A stretch of 64,000 nucleotides of DNA from Kiritimatiellia bacterium (GTDB lineage: Bacteria > Verrucomicrobiota > Kiritimatiellia > CAIQIC01 > JAGNIJ01): contig JAGNIJ010000005.1 of assembly GCA_018001225.1 (NCBI GenBank), forward strand, positions 1-64,000, given 5' to 3'. The notes beneath the pieces were generated by a model, which worked only from the letters and a program-made list of their open reading frames with translations, had not been told where the DNA came from and did no database searches. Of this stretch, positions 1-8,248 are shown one piece after another. Within the stretch, counting starts at the first letter, position 1; each line of letters begins with the position of its first letter. The position numbers and the translations under genes are program-made.

Positions 1-11
1 CGAAGCGCGGA

Positions 12-38
12 GGCGGCTCGCCGAGCCGCCGCTACAGA
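12..38 (-). repeat. REP-like GTAG-hairpin, single unit
   Basis: Read on the minus strand this is GTAG, a C, then an 8-bp hairpin (GGCGGCTC / GAGCCGCC) with a 3-nt loop. It lies just past the stop of the cyclophilin gene. The same GTAG plus GGCGGCTC hairpin occurs at 19873-19923, so it is a dispersed element. GTAG next to a palindrome is the form of REP elements acted on by RAYT transposases (family knowledge). It may also end transcription of the cyclophilin gene. Confidence 0.7.
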
Positions 39-45
39 AGAAGCC

Positions 46-672
46 CTAGGGCAGGCGGACGGCTTCCACGATCTCGATCGGCTCCACCGGCACGTCGCCG
101 TGCGGGCCGGCCTGGCCGGTACGGACCGCCTTGATCTGGTCCACCACGTCCATGCCCTCGACCACGCGGCCGAAGACGCAGTAACCGAAGCCGCGCGGGT
201 CGGGCGACGTGTGATCCAGGAAGGCGTTGTCCGCGACGTTGATGAAGAACTGCGCGGTCGCGCTATGCGGATCCGGGGTGCGCGCCATGGCGAGGGTCCC
301 GCGGGCGTTCTTGAGCCCGTTGGCCGCCTCGTTGCGGACCGGCTCGCGGGTCCGCTTCTGCTGCATGTCCTTGGTGAAGCCGCCGCCCTGGATCATGAAG
401 CCGTTGATCACGCGGTGAAAGATCGTCCCGTTATAGTGCCCGTCATCCACGTACTTCAGGAAGTTCTCGGCCGAAAGCGGCGCCTTCGCGGCGTCCAGTT
501 CGATCACGATGTCGCCCAGGCTGGTCTGGAGTTTCACCCGGGGCGCGGCGGCGGGGGCCGTTTCCGGCGGCGACGTTTCCTCGGGTGCGGCGGGTGGCTC
601 CGCAGGCGGCTGGGCTTTGGCGGCGAACCCGAGGACCAGGAACAGGCCGAACGGGGTAAGGATGGACCTCAT
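46..672 (-). CDS. Secreted cyclophilin-type peptidyl-prolyl cis-trans isomerase
   Basis: Cyclophilin, which speeds cis-trans isomerisation of X-Pro bonds and should act outside the cytoplasm. The 208-residue product has a signal peptide (residues 1-20), a Pro/Ala/Glu-rich linker (about 21-44), then one cyclophilin domain. Visible active-site motifs are [14 protein letters not shown], with catalytic Arg87, then RGTLAMAR and ATAQFFIN. A Shine-Dalgarno-like AGGAG lies 6 nt before the ATG on the minus strand. The domain is about the usual bacterial length (~165 residues). The gene stands alone and diverges from rpmE. The lipoprotein option is not supported because no lipobox Cys is seen. The family call is firm; its clients are unknown. 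Confidence 0.95.
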   Translation of the reverse strand: MRSILTPFGLFLVLGFAAKAQPPAEPPAAPEETSPPETAPAAAPRVKLQTSLGDIVIELDAAKAPLSAENFLKYVDDGHYNGTIFHRVINGFMIQGGGFTKDMQQKRTREPVRNEAANGLKNARGTLAMARTPDPHSATAQFFINVADNAFLDHTSPDPRGFGYCVFGRVVEGMDVVDQIKAVRTGQAGPHGDVPVEPIEIVEAVRLP

Positions 673-797
673 GATGGACTCCTGTGTTTATGCGTTGAAA
701 CGAAACAACGGAACTCCCGGGCATTCTACGTGACCCGGGCGGGGCAGGCAAGTTGGACGAACGCGGGAAAAGGCCTGAAAATGGGAAAAAAAGGGCC

Positions 798-826
798 TTG
801 AACTGCGGCGGGGCGGGCGCTATGGT
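798..826 (+). promoter_or_regulatory. Predicted sigma70-type promoter of rpmE
   Basis: TTGAAC at 798-803, a 17-nt spacer, then TATGGT at 821-826, about 65 nt before the rpmE start. The spacing is optimal and the hexamers match the consensus moderately. This was found by eye with no transcript data. Confidence 0.4.
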
Positions 827-891
827 ACACGCTCTTCGTCCGAAAACCCGGCCGCGCGGGGCGGCCGGAACACGAGGGTTGTGAGAGCGTT

Positions 892-1098
892 ATGAAAAAG
901 GATATTCATCCCGAGTACGGGGAGGCCACGATTTCCTGCGCGTGCGGGAACGTGATCAAGACCCGTTCCACCGTGCGCGAAATGCACATCAACACGTGCT
1001 CGCGCTGCCACCCGTTCTTCACGGGCCAGGCCAAGATCCTGGACGCCGAGGGGCGCATCGAGCGCTTCCGCAAGCGCTACGCCAAGCCTGCTCGCTAG
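892..1098 (+). CDS. rpmE: Ribosomal protein bL31
   Basis: Large-subunit ribosomal protein bL31, 68 residues, the usual length. It is the zinc-containing (C+) form: Cys16, Cys18, Cys36 and Cys39 form the ribbon, with the family motif CSRCHPFFTG. The C-terminal tail is basic. The gene has its own predicted promoter and is followed by a strong intrinsic terminator, so it is probably transcribed separately from prfA downstream. In many bacteria rpmE precedes prfA, as here. No Cys-less zinc-independent paralogue is seen in the window. Confidence 0.97.
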   Translation: MKKDIHPEYGEATISCACGNVIKTRSTVREMHINTCSRCHPFFTGQAKILDAEGRIERFRKRYAKPAR

Positions 1099-1108
1099 CT
1101 TCCTTGCG

Positions 1109-1150
1109 CGGGCCAGTCGTGTCGTCGGACAGGACTGGCCCGTTTTGTTT
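1109..1150 (+). terminator. Rho-independent terminator after rpmE
   Basis: A 10-bp perfect GC-rich stem (CGGGCCAGTC at 1109-1118 with GACTGGCCCG at 1133-1142) and a 14-nt loop are followed directly by TTTTGTTT. It begins 10 nt after the rpmE stop. It is the clearest intrinsic terminator in the window. Confidence 0.85.
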
Positions 1151-1162
1151 CCGAGTCCGGAG

Positions 1163-1230
1163 ACCGCGGATGGCACGGATAACACGGATAGCCGGGAGAG
1201 AAGATCCGCGCCATCCGTGTAATCCGCGGT
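1163..1230. repeat. Long imperfect inverted repeat (ACCGCGGAT family)
   Basis: The left arm starts ACCGCGGATGGCACGGAT and the right arm ends CCGTGTAATCCGCGGT. The 27-nt arms pair with about six mismatches. Each arm carries degenerate copies of CACGGAT. It fills most of the gap between the rpmE terminator and prfA. It resembles dispersed inverted repeats seen in several other gaps of this window but has a distinct sequence. Confidence 0.7.
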
Positions 1231-1258
1231 TTCTGCTTGTCCGGGGTGGCAAAGGAAC

Positions 1259-2341
1259 ATGATGGATCAGGCCCATGTTCAGCAATGGCTGGCGCGGCTG
1301 GCGGAGATCGAATCGCTGCTGGCCGATCCCGCGACGGCGGCCAATCAGCGCCGGTTCCAGGAACTGCTCCAGGAGCACGCGCGCCTGCTGGAGATTCGCC
1401 GCGCCGCCGACGTGTACTTCCGGCTGCGGAAGGAGCGCGAGGACAGCGAGGCGCTGCTCCGGCAGGAGGGGGGCGACCCGGATATCCTGGAGATGGCCCG
1501 CGCCGAGATCGGGCGCCTGGACCGCGAGCTGCCGCCGGCGGAGCGCGCGCTGCTCGAGACCGTCCTGCCGCCCGACCCCGCCGACAGCCGCAACACCATC
1601 ATGGAAATCCGGGCCGGCACCGGCGGCGAGGAGGCGGCGCTCTTCGCGGGCGACCTGTACCGCCTGTACACCAAGTACGCCGAGCGCTGCGGCTGGAAGA
1701 CCGGCCTGATCGACGCCAGCCCGTCGAGCCTGGGCGGCTACAAGGAGATCATCTTCTCCGTCGAGGGCCGGAACGTGTACCGTACCCTGCGCTACGAAAG
1801 CGGCGGGCACCGCGTCCAGCGCATCCCGGTGACCGAGGCCGGCGGGCGCATCCATACCTCCGCGGCGACCGTCGCCGTGCTGCCAGAGGCGGAAGAGGTG
1901 GAGGTGGAGATCAAGCCGGAAGAGTTGAAAATCGAGTACTGCCGCGCCTCGGGGCCCGGCGGCCAGAGCGTGAACAAGTCGGATTCCGCGGTGCGCATCG
2001 TCCACCTGCCCACCAATACCGTGGTCACGTGCCAGGACGAGCGCTCCCAGCAGCGCAACCGCGAGAAGGCCATGCGGGTGCTGCGCGCACGCATTTTGGA
2101 CCAGGCGCGCCTCGCCGAGCAGGCGCGGTTGTCCAGCGAGCGCAAAAGCCAGATGGGCTCGGGGGACCGCAGCGAACGGATCCGCACCTACAATTTCCCG
2201 CAGAACCGGCTGACCGACCACCGGATCAACCTGACGATCTACACGCTGGACCGCGTGATGGAAGGCGGCCTGGAGCCGGTGGTCGAGGCCCTGCGCGAGC
2301 ACGATGTCGGCTTGAGAATCCAGCAGTTGATGAAAACCTGA
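1259..2341 (+). CDS. prfA: Peptide chain release factor 1
   Basis: Class-I release factor reading UAA/UAG and triggering peptidyl-tRNA hydrolysis. The product has 360 residues, the normal RF1 length. The catalytic loop GGQ is at residues 234-236 in GPGGQSVNK. The codon-recognition tripeptide is P190-V191-T192 in the segment [20 protein letters not shown], which marks RF1 rather than RF2 (SPF). PVT in place of the common PAT is a conservative variant. It heads a run with prmC, the methyltransferase that modifies the GGQ Gln, 15 nt downstream. This pairing is conserved in bacteria and supports the call. Confidence 0.97.
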   Translation: MMDQAHVQQWLARLAEIESLLADPATAANQRRFQELLQEHARLLEIRRAADVYFRLRKEREDSEALLRQEGGDPDILEMARAEIGRLDRELPPAERALLETVLPPDPADSRNTIMEIRAGTGGEEAALFAGDLYRLYTKYAERCGWKTGLIDASPSSLGGYKEIIFSVEGRNVYRTLRYESGGHRVQRIPVTEAGGRIHTSAATVAVLPEAEEVEVEIKPEELKIEYCRASGPGGQSVNKSDSAVRIVHLPTNTVVTCQDERSQQRNREKAMRVLRARILDQARLAEQARLSSERKSQMGSGDRSERIRTYNFPQNRLTDHRINLTIYTLDRVMEGGLEPVVEALREHDVGLRIQQLMKT

Positions 2342-2356
2342 TCCCCGGGAGCCCGC

Positions 2357-3220
2357 GTGTCCGAACCTGTCGTGGCCGACATCCTTTTCTCCGCCGCGCG
2401 AAGCCTGGAGGCGGCCGGCCTTGACGAGGCGCGGCTCAAGGCCGAGTGGGCGTTGAGCCGCGCGCTCGGGTTTCCCCGGCTCGAATGGCCGCTCCGTTTC
2501 CGCGAGGCCGTGCCCGCGTCCGCCCTGTCCGCGTTCGAAAGCTACGTCCGGCGGCTGGCGGGGCGCGAGCCGCTGCAGTACGTCCTGGGCGACGCGGAAT
2601 TCATGGGCCTGGTCCTGAAGACCGACCGCCGGGCGCTCATCCCGCGGCCGGAGACCGAGTTCCTGGTGGAAACCGTCCTGGAATACCCGCCGCTCTGGGC
2701 GGCGAACCGCAGGCCTGTTGTTGCCGACGTGGGCACGGGGACCGGCTGCATCGCGCTGGCGCTGGCGTCGAAGCGGCCCGGGGCGCGCTGCCTGGCCCGG
2801 GACAGCAGCCCGGCGGCGCTCGACCTGGCCCGGGAAAACGCGGCGGCCCTCGGACTGGAAGGCCGGATCGAATTCGAGGAAGGCGACCTGCTGGAGGGCG
2901 TTCCGCCGGGCTCGCTGGACGCGGTGGTTTCCAACCCGCCCTACGTGCCCGCCGGCGATTGGGCCGGACTGGACCGGTCCGTGCGCGATTTCGAACCGCG
3001 CGGCGCCCTCGACGGAGGCGCGGACGGCCTGGCGGTGATCCGGCGGCTGCTGCCGCAGGCCTTTACATCCTTGAAGGAGCGGGGGATAGTAGCTCTGGAG
3101 ATCGGCGAGGGGCAGGCGGAGCGGGTGCGGCGGCTCATGAAGGATGCCGGCTTTGTCGCGGGGGAAATCCGGCGGGATTTTTCGGATCGGGATCGCGTGG
3201 CGCTGGGGATAAAGGAATGA
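2357..3220 (+). CDS. prmC: Release factor glutamine methyltransferase
   Basis: N5-glutamine methyltransferase that modifies the GGQ glutamine of release factors using S-adenosylmethionine. The product has 287 residues, starts at GTG, and lies 15 nt after prfA. The N-terminal helical substrate-binding domain is followed by a Rossmann methyltransferase with the SAM loop VADVGTGTGCIALALA (about residues 122-137). The catalytic NPPY (Asn193-Tyr196) is followed by VPAGDWAG. The stop codon overlaps the ATG of the next gene (ATGA), suggesting translational coupling to the zinc-finger gene. Confidence 0.95.
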   Translation: MSEPVVADILFSAARSLEAAGLDEARLKAEWALSRALGFPRLEWPLRFREAVPASALSAFESYVRRLAGREPLQYVLGDAEFMGLVLKTDRRALIPRPETEFLVETVLEYPPLWAANRRPVVADVGTGTGCIALALASKRPGARCLARDSSPAALDLARENAAALGLEGRIEFEEGDLLEGVPPGSLDAVVSNPPYVPAGDWAGLDRSVRDFEPRGALDGGADGLAVIRRLLPQAFTSLKERGIVALEIGEGQAERVRRLMKDAGFVAGEIRRDFSDRDRVALGIKE

Positions 3221-3669
3221 AGACTTACAGGAGACTTTCCGGGCCCCTGCTGGGGCACCGTTCTTCGTTCGGCCGCCGCCAGCAGCTGACCGTGGCCATC
3301 TTGCTGCCGGTTCTTTTCTTCGTGGCTGTGCTCCAGTGGCGATGGATCGGGCAGAACAAGCAATCCCTGTTCCGGTTGAGCGGGTCCTGGTACGTCGAGC
3401 GCCTCCCCTGCGAGCTGTGCGGCCAGATGGGCTTCATCCAGTCCGGCGCGGACCCGCGGCAGCGAATCCTGTGCCCGGTCTGCCAGGGCCGGGGCGGGGG
3501 ATATATCCGCCGCGTGGATGACCGCGATGTGATCTGCCCGGCCTGCGGCGGCATGGGCCGGATTTGGGATGAGCCCGACGGCGCGCATTTCTGCTCGCGG
3601 TGCGAGGGGCGCGGCCTGATCCGTGTCGAGGCCGGGGCGACCAACGCGCCTTCCGGCACGACGCCCTAG
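3217..3669 (+). CDS. Membrane-anchored DnaJ-type cysteine-rich zinc-finger protein
   Basis: A 150-residue protein of unknown function. A basic N-terminus precedes one predicted membrane helix (about residues 24-41). Four CxxC knuckles follow at C65/C68, C86/C89, C107/C110 and C126/C129, several of the form CxxCxGxG (CPVCQGRGGG, CPACGGMGR, CSRCEGRG). This is the pattern of the DnaJ cysteine-rich domain, which binds two zinc ions, but there is no J-domain or C-terminal DnaJ domain. The start overlaps the prmC stop (ATGA), and ffh follows 24 nt later. Position between prmC and ffh suggests a role near translation or membrane protein biogenesis. That role is inference only; the zinc fold is well supported. 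Confidence 0.85.
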   Translation: MKTYRRLSGPLLGHRSSFGRRQQLTVAILLPVLFFVAVLQWRWIGQNKQSLFRLSGSWYVERLPCELCGQMGFIQSGADPRQRILCPVCQGRGGGYIRRVDDRDVICPACGGMGRIWDEPDGAHFCSRCEGRGLIRVEAGATNAPSGTTP

Positions 3670-3693
3670 CGGTTCTCCAAGCTTGGAAGCCTC

Positions 3694-5022
3694 ATGTTCG
3701 ACAAACTCACAGGCGCCCTGCAGGGCCTATTCAGGAAGTGGCGGGGCCTGGGCAAGCTCTCGGAGCGCAACGTGCAGGACGCGCTGCGCGAGGTCCGGCT
3801 GGCCCTGCTCGAGGCCGACGTCAATTTCCAGGTCGCCCGCGATTTCATCGCCCGGGTCAAGGAGAAGTCCATGGGCCGCGAGGTGCTGGAAAGCATCACG
3901 CCCGGCCAGCAGATGATCAAGATCGTGCACGACGAGATGGTCGCGCTGCTCGGCGGCGCGAACCGGGACTTCGATCTATCCGGCCGCCCGGCCTCGGTGC
4001 TCCTGCTGGGTCTCCATGGCGCGGGCAAGACCACGACGGCGGCGAAGCTGGCGCGGTTCTGGAAGAAAAAGGGCCGGTCGGTGATGTTGGCCGCCTGCGA
4101 CCTGCGCCGCCCGGCCGCGGTGGACCAACTCCGCATCCTGGCGGGGCAGGCCGGGGCGGCCTTTTGCCCGCCGGAACCGGGCGAGGGCCTGCCGGCCCTG
4201 GGCCGGCGGGCCCTCGATCGGGCCGGGCGCGAAGCGTGCGACGTTGTGCTTTTCGATACCGGCGGCCGGTCCCAACTGGACGCGGAACTGGTCGCCGAGG
4301 TCCGTGATTTGCGCGCGGCGGTCCGCCCCGCCAACGTGGTCCTGGTGCTCGACGCGGCGATCGGCCAGGAGTCCGTCCACGTGGCCGAGACGTTCCACAA
4401 GGAAGTCGGGCTGACCGGCCTGATCCTGACCAAGCTCGACGGTGACGCGCGCGGCGGCGCGGCCCTGTCCGTCCACGCGGTCACCGGCTGCCCGGTGCTC
4501 ATGACCGGGACGGGGGAGCGGCTGGAAAACCTCGAGCCCTTTTACCCCGACCGGATGGCCTCGCGGATCCTGGGCATGGGGGACATCATCAGCCTCGTCG
4601 AAAAGGCGCAAGAGACGGTGGATCAACAGGAAATGGAGCGGATGCAGGAACGCCTGCTGGAGGACCGCTTCACCCTGGAGGATTTCCTGGCGCAGATCCA
4701 GCAGGTCAAGAAGCTGGGCCCCATGGAGAATCTGCTTGAAATGATGCCGGGGGCTGATATGTTGCGCGGCCGCATTCGGCCGGAGCAGGCCGGGCAGGTG
4801 GCCGCGGAGTGGAAGAGGGCCGAGGCGGTCATCCGCAGCATGACCCCGGGCGAGCGGCGGAATCCGGACATCCTGAACGCCGGACGTCGCCGGAGAATTG
4901 CCGCGGGGAGCGGGACCACGGTGCAGGACGTGAACGCCGTGCTCCACCAGTACGAACAGGCCCGGCGCATGGCGCGGCAGTTCAAGCACATGCAAAAAAG
5001 GTTGCTCCGAAGGGGCCGGTAG
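3694..5022 (+). CDS. ffh: Signal recognition particle protein Ffh (SRP54)
   Basis: SRP GTPase that binds signal sequences and 4.5S RNA and delivers ribosomes to FtsY. The product has 442 residues: N domain, G domain, then a Met-rich M domain (about 320-440) with the RNA-binding motif RRRRIAAGSGT. The G4-like motif TKLDGDARGGAA is normal. Two motifs deviate from the usual family sequence. The P-loop is GLHGAGKTT (residues 106-114) rather than GLQGSGKTT. The G3 motif is DTGGR (188-192) rather than DTAGR. Length and the intact M domain still argue for a working Ffh, followed by rpsP and trmD as in many bacteria. Confidence 0.94.
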   Translation: MFDKLTGALQGLFRKWRGLGKLSERNVQDALREVRLALLEADVNFQVARDFIARVKEKSMGREVLESITPGQQMIKIVHDEMVALLGGANRDFDLSGRPASVLLLGLHGAGKTTTAAKLARFWKKKGRSVMLAACDLRRPAAVDQLRILAGQAGAAFCPPEPGEGLPALGRRALDRAGREACDVVLFDTGGRSQLDAELVAEVRDLRAAVRPANVVLVLDAAIGQESVHVAETFHKEVGLTGLILTKLDGDARGGAALSVHAVTGCPVLMTGTGERLENLEPFYPDRMASRILGMGDIISLVEKAQETVDQQEMERMQERLLEDRFTLEDFLAQIQQVKKLGPMENLLEMMPGADMLRGRIRPEQAGQVAAEWKRAEAVIRSMTPGERRNPDILNAGRRRRIAAGSGTTVQDVNAVLHQYEQARRMARQFKHMQKRLLRRGR

Positions 5023-5097
5023 GGTATCAAAACCAGTCACGTTCAAGGCGGACGCCCCCTGCGCGGGTGGCGTCGGCGGGCGTGCCGGGAGGAAGCT

Positions 5098-5364
5098 ATG
5101 GCAGTCAAGATTCGATTGCGGAGAATGGGCAGCAACAAGCAGCCCTTTTTCCGGGTGGTGGTCACGGACATGCGGTGTCCGAACAGCGGGCGTTTTCTGG
5201 AAACCGTCGGCTGGTACGATCCGAAGCGCAAGGGCGCGAACTACGAGTTGAAGTCCGAGCGGATCGAGTACTGGACCGGCAAGGGCGCGCAGGTGTCCGA
5301 TACCGTTCGCAGCCTGCTGAAGAAAAACCGGGCGGCGCAGCGGCGGGCTGCAGCCCCCGCGTGA
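5098..5364 (+). CDS. rpsP: Ribosomal protein bS16
   Basis: Small-subunit protein bS16, 88 residues, typical length. It opens with the family signature MAVKIRLRRMGSNKQPFFRV and has the expected YDPKRKG segment. It follows ffh by 75 nt, a gap that contains a GACGCC/GGCGTC hairpin. It begins the conserved rpsP-khpA-trmD-rplS block, here without rimM between khpA and trmD. The Ala/Arg-rich C-terminal tail is usual for the family. Confidence 0.97.
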   Translation: MAVKIRLRRMGSNKQPFFRVVVTDMRCPNSGRFLETVGWYDPKRKGANYELKSERIEYWTGKGAQVSDTVRSLLKKNRAAQRRAAAPA

Positions 5365-5374
5365 GGATGGGGTC

Positions 5375-5605
5375 ATGAGGGAACTGGTGGAGTATATTGT
5401 CCGCGCCCTGGTGGATCATCCCCAGGACGTCCGCCTGACCGAGGTGGACGGCGAGCGCACGGTGATCTTCGAGCTGCGGTGCCACCCCGAGGACGTCGGC
5501 AAGGTCATCGGGAAAAACGGCAAGACGGTGGGCGCGATCCGTACGCTGGTGAGCACGGCGGCCGCCCGGCAGGGGAAGCGGGCCATGCTGGAGGTTGTCG
5601 AGTGA
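5375..5605 (+). CDS. khpA: KH-domain RNA-binding protein KhpA
   Basis: Small single KH-domain protein of 76 residues, formerly UPF0109 (YlqC). The KH signature is the GxxG loop GKNG within VIGKNGKTVGAIR (about residues 46-58). It sits 10 nt after rpsP and 6 nt before trmD, the usual place for khpA. In Firmicutes, KhpA works with KhpB/Jag as a global RNA binder that affects cell division (family knowledge). No KhpB is seen here. Confidence 0.93.
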   Translation: MRELVEYIVRALVDHPQDVRLTEVDGERTVIFELRCHPEDVGKVIGKNGKTVGAIRTLVSTAAARQGKRAMLEVVE

Positions 5606-5611
5606 GCGGGC

Positions 5612-6328
5612 ATGGGTGCGTCGCTCAAGATTGACATCCTGACCATATTCCCGGGGATGCTGGAAGGGTTCCTCGGCGAGAGCATGCTCAAGCGGGCCGC
5701 GCGGTCGGGCGCGGTGGAGTTCCGGGTCGTCAACCTGCGGGATTTCACGCGCGACGCGCACCGGACCACGGACGACCGCCCCTACGGGGGCGGGCCGGGC
5801 ATGGTGATGAAGCCCGGGCCGATTTTCGAAGCGGTGGAGTCGCTGGGGCCCGCGGGCGCGCGGGTGATCCTGATGACGCCCCAGGGGCGGCGGTTCGACC
5901 AGGCGGCGGCCCGGGAGCTGGCCGAAGAATCGCACCTGATCTTTATATGCGGTCATTACGAGGGCGTGGACGAGCGCGTGCGGCAGGCGCTGGTCACCGA
6001 TGAAATTTCCATCGGCGACTACGTGCTGACCAACGGCGCCCTCGCCGCCGCGGTGGTCGTGGACGCCGTGGTGCGGCTGCGGCCGGGTGTGCTCGGCGGC
6101 GCCGGCGCGACGGAGGAGGAATCCTTCAGCGACGGCTGCCTGGAATACCCGCAGTACACGCGGCCCCCGGAGTTCCGGGAGATGAAGGTGCCCGACGTGC
6201 TGGTTTCGGGCGACCACGAGGAAATCCGCCGGTGGCGGCGGAGCCAGTCGCTGCAGCGGACGCGCGAACGCCGTCCGGACCTGCTGGGCGGCGGGGACGA
6301 GGAATTGAAAAAAAGAGGTGACGGATGA
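5612..6328 (+). CDS. trmD: tRNA (guanine37-N1)-methyltransferase TrmD
   Basis: Methylates G37 of tRNAs to prevent +1 frameshifting, using SAM. The product has 238 residues. The trefoil-knot SPOUT fold is marked by [18 protein letters not shown], the loop [10 protein letters not shown], and [15 protein letters not shown], where the family more often has LTGGE/LTGGEL-like sequence. The C-terminal region has the expected tRNA-binding helix [12 protein letters not shown]. The stop overlaps the rplS start (ATGA), so the two genes are probably translationally coupled. Confidence 0.96.
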   Translation: MGASLKIDILTIFPGMLEGFLGESMLKRAARSGAVEFRVVNLRDFTRDAHRTTDDRPYGGGPGMVMKPGPIFEAVESLGPAGARVILMTPQGRRFDQAAARELAEESHLIFICGHYEGVDERVRQALVTDEISIGDYVLTNGALAAAVVVDAVVRLRPGVLGGAGATEEESFSDGCLEYPQYTRPPEFREMKVPDVLVSGDHEEIRRWRRSQSLQRTRERRPDLLGGGDEELKKRGDG

Positions 6329-6678
6329 GAGCGAAGATGCTGGACAAGATCAGTCTCGAACAGGCGCGCAAGGAAGCCGCGCCGACCCTGCACATCGGCG
6401 ACGCGGTGCGCGTCCAGGTCAAGATCAAGGAAGGCGACAAGGAACGCCTCCAGGCCTTCGCCGGCACCCTGATCGCCCGCGACGGAACGGGCGCCACGGA
6501 GACCATCACCGTCCGGCGCATCTCCTACGGCGAGGGCGTCGAGCGCGTTTTTCCGCTGCACGCCCCGAGCGTGGCGAAGATCGAGGTGGAGAAGCACGGC
6601 CGGATTCGCCGCGCCAAGCTCTACTACCTGCGCCGTGCCACCGGCAAGAAATCGCGCGTGACCGAAACCGCGACGTAA
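6325..6678 (+). CDS. rplS: Ribosomal protein bL19
   Basis: Large-subunit protein bL19, 117 residues, normal length. Family signatures are [48 protein letters not shown] and RRAKLYYLR. The start codon overlaps the trmD stop. It ends the ribosomal block and is followed 16 nt later by rnhB. Confidence 0.97.
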   Translation: MRAKMLDKISLEQARKEAAPTLHIGDAVRVQVKIKEGDKERLQAFAGTLIARDGTGATETITVRRISYGEGVERVFPLHAPSVAKIEVEKHGRIRRAKLYYLRRATGKKSRVTETAT

Positions 6679-6694
6679 GCGGAAGGGGCGCGGC

Positions 6695-7360
6695 TTGCTG
6701 CGCTTCGAGCGTCAGGCCTGGTCCGCCGGTTGCGCCCGCGTGGCGGGGGTGGACGAGGCCGGGCGCGGCCCGCTGGCCGGGCCCGTGATGGCCGCGGCCG
6801 TGATCTTCGACAGGACTTATCTCGTCGCCCAGGAGCGCGGCGAACTCGCCGGGCTGACCGATTCCAAGAAACTGTCCCCCGCGAAGCGCGAGCATTTCTT
6901 CGCCTTGCTGGCGGCGCGCCCCGGGATCGCCATCGGCGTCGGCCGGGCCGAGGTCGGGGAGGTCGACCGGCTCAACATCCTGCGCGCCACGCACCTCGCG
7001 ATGGCCCGGGCGCTCGCGGCGTTGCCCGCCCTCCCGGACCACGCGCTCGTCGACGGCCTGCCGGTGCCCGGCCTCCCGTGCCCCTCCACGGCCGTCGTCG
7101 GCGGGGACGGCTTGAGCCTCTCCATCGCCGCCGCCAGCATCGTGGCCAAGGTCACGCGCGACCGGTTGATGGAGGAATTGGACCGCCTCCATCCCGGCTA
7201 TGGCTTGGCGCGGCACAAGGGCTACGGCACGCGGGAGCATCTGGAGGCCCTCCGCCGGCTGGGGCCTTCGCCCTGCCACCGCCGCTCCTTCGCGCCGGTC
7301 TCCCAGTTGGTGCTTCCCTTTTCCACTGAACCGATCGATCCTGAATCCATCCGGCGATGA
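6695..7360 (+). CDS. rnhB: Ribonuclease HII
   Basis: Cleaves RNA in RNA-DNA hybrids and at single embedded ribonucleotides, with a divalent metal. The 221-residue product starts at TTG, preceded by the Shine-Dalgarno-like GGAAGGGG. The motif [14 protein letters not shown] carries the catalytic Asp-Glu. LVDG and the segment [17 protein letters not shown] supply the later acidic and conserved positions. The C-terminal [12 protein letters not shown] is typical of HII. Its place after rplS matches many bacterial genomes. Confidence 0.95.
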   Translation: MLRFERQAWSAGCARVAGVDEAGRGPLAGPVMAAAVIFDRTYLVAQERGELAGLTDSKKLSPAKREHFFALLAARPGIAIGVGRAEVGEVDRLNILRATHLAMARALAALPALPDHALVDGLPVPGLPCPSTAVVGGDGLSLSIAAASIVAKVTRDRLMEELDRLHPGYGLARHKGYGTREHLEALRRLGPSPCHRRSFAPVSQLVLPFSTEPIDPESIRR

Positions 7361-7380
7361 TGAGAACAGTGACCCTTCAT

Positions 7381-7444
7381 GGCTCGCGGGGACGCTCGCC
7401 CTCCATCATCCTGTTCCTGCTGGAGGGCGAGCCTCCGGCGAGCC
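7381..7444. repeat. Dispersed palindrome, CTCGCCCTCCA family, copy 1
   Basis: A perfect 12-bp inner stem (GCTCGCCCTCCA at 7394-7405 with TGGAGGGCGAGC at 7421-7432) lies inside a 7-bp outer stem (GGCTCGC with GCGAGCC at 7438-7444). It lies between rnhB and yraN. The first 25 nt recur exactly at 22576-22600, and related halves occur at 38498, 59748 and 62238. Confidence 0.85.
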
Positions 7445-7478
7445 GAATCACAGGTCAAAGTACCTGATCCGGTCCCCC

Positions 7479-7907
7479 ATGTGGTGGCCCTTCAAAAAGA
7501 CGAGCGGCAAGCCCGAGGACAAGCGCCATCGCGCCGGCCGGTGGGGCGAGAAGCAGGCCGAGCGGCACCTGCGCGGGCTGGGCTTCCGCATCCTGGCGCG
7601 GCGTTTCCGCGTCGGCCGCCGGGATGAACTCGACCTCATCGCCCGCGACGGCGACACGCTGGTCTTCGTCGAGGTCAAGACCCGCGCGAGCGAGGATTTT
7701 GGCGCGCCGATCGCGTCGGTCAAGGACGGCAAGCGCCACGCCCTGTCCCGCGCCGCCGTCCGGTACCTGTCGCGCCTGCGCCGGAAACCCGGATACTTCC
7801 GTTTCGACGTCGTCGAGGTGATCGGAAAGGAAGGAGAGGGAGCGCCGCACATCCGCCATACCCCCAACGCCTTCACGCTGGCGCCTCCCTACCGCGCGCC
7901 GTGGTAG
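7479..7907 (+). CDS. yraN: YraN family endonuclease-like protein (UPF0102)
   Basis: A 142-residue protein of the UPF0102/YraN family, which has the PD-(D/E)xK nuclease fold; the cellular role is not settled. The signature is visible as RWGEKQAERHLRGLGFRIL, then RRDELDLIARDG and FVEVKTR, giving the D-ExK active site. The ATG at 7479 begins MWWPFKK, and earlier in-frame starts would run back through a dispersed repeat, so this start is preferred. It follows rnhB, as in many genomes. Confidence 0.9.
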   Translation: MWWPFKKTSGKPEDKRHRAGRWGEKQAERHLRGLGFRILARRFRVGRRDELDLIARDGDTLVFVEVKTRASEDFGAPIASVKDGKRHALSRAAVRYLSRLRRKPGYFRFDVVEVIGKEGEGAPHIRHTPNAFTLAPPYRAPW

Positions 7908-7922
7908 GCGTGAGACGGAAAC

Positions 7923-7993
7923 AGGCATCAGCCTGCATGAAGGCTTTGTGTATTCTTGACATGCCATCAATGCAGGCATAGCATGAAGGCATA
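7923..7993 (+). promoter_or_regulatory. Promoter and operator of the toxin-antitoxin pair
   Basis: TTGACA at 7956-7961, a 17-nt spacer and TAGCAT at 7979-7984 form a good sigma70-type promoter. The inverted repeat ATGCC (7961-7965) / GGCAT (7975-7979) lies inside the spacer. The 10-mer GCATGAAGGC is present twice (7935-7944 and 7981-7990). Such repeats suit autorepression by the ribbon-helix-helix antitoxin. The predicted start site falls only a few nt before the ATG at 7994. Confidence 0.6.
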
Positions 7994-8248
7994 ATGAAAA
8001 AGAAAGAGCAATACACCCTCCGGAACATTCCACCCCGCGTGGATCAACGGCTTCGGGAGCGGGCGGCGCAATACGGAACCAGCCTGAACACCGCCGCCCT
8101 GGAGGCCTTGTCGCGAGGATTGGGGCTCGGTGAAGAGGTCGTGGTCCATCGCGATCTGGACGACCTGGCGGGCACGTGGGTGGCAGACCCGGAGTTCGAT
8201 AAGGCCATGCAGATGATGGACCGGGTGGATCCGGACTTGTGGAAATGA
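7994..8248 (+). CDS. VapB/FitA-type antitoxin, ribbon-helix-helix
   Basis: An 84-residue antitoxin. The N-terminal 45 residues (QYTLRNIPPRVDQRLRERAA, then a second helix ending EALSRGLGL) form an Arc/FitA-type ribbon-helix-helix DNA-binding domain. The C-terminal part, rich in Asp and Met, should wrap and block the PIN toxin. GAAGG lies 4 nt before the ATG. The stop overlaps the toxin start (ATGA). It is likely to repress its own promoter through the repeats at 7923-7993. Confidence 0.85.
   Translation: MKKKEQYTLRNIPPRVDQRLRERAAQYGTSLNTAALEALSRGLGLGEEVVVHRDLDDLAGTWVADPEFDKAMQMMDRVDPDLWK

Noticed and set aside
5049-5074. Hairpin before rpsP as a terminator or ribosomal-protein leader
   Set aside because: A short GACGCC/GGCGTC stem with no T-run and no recognised leader motif; too weak to call.
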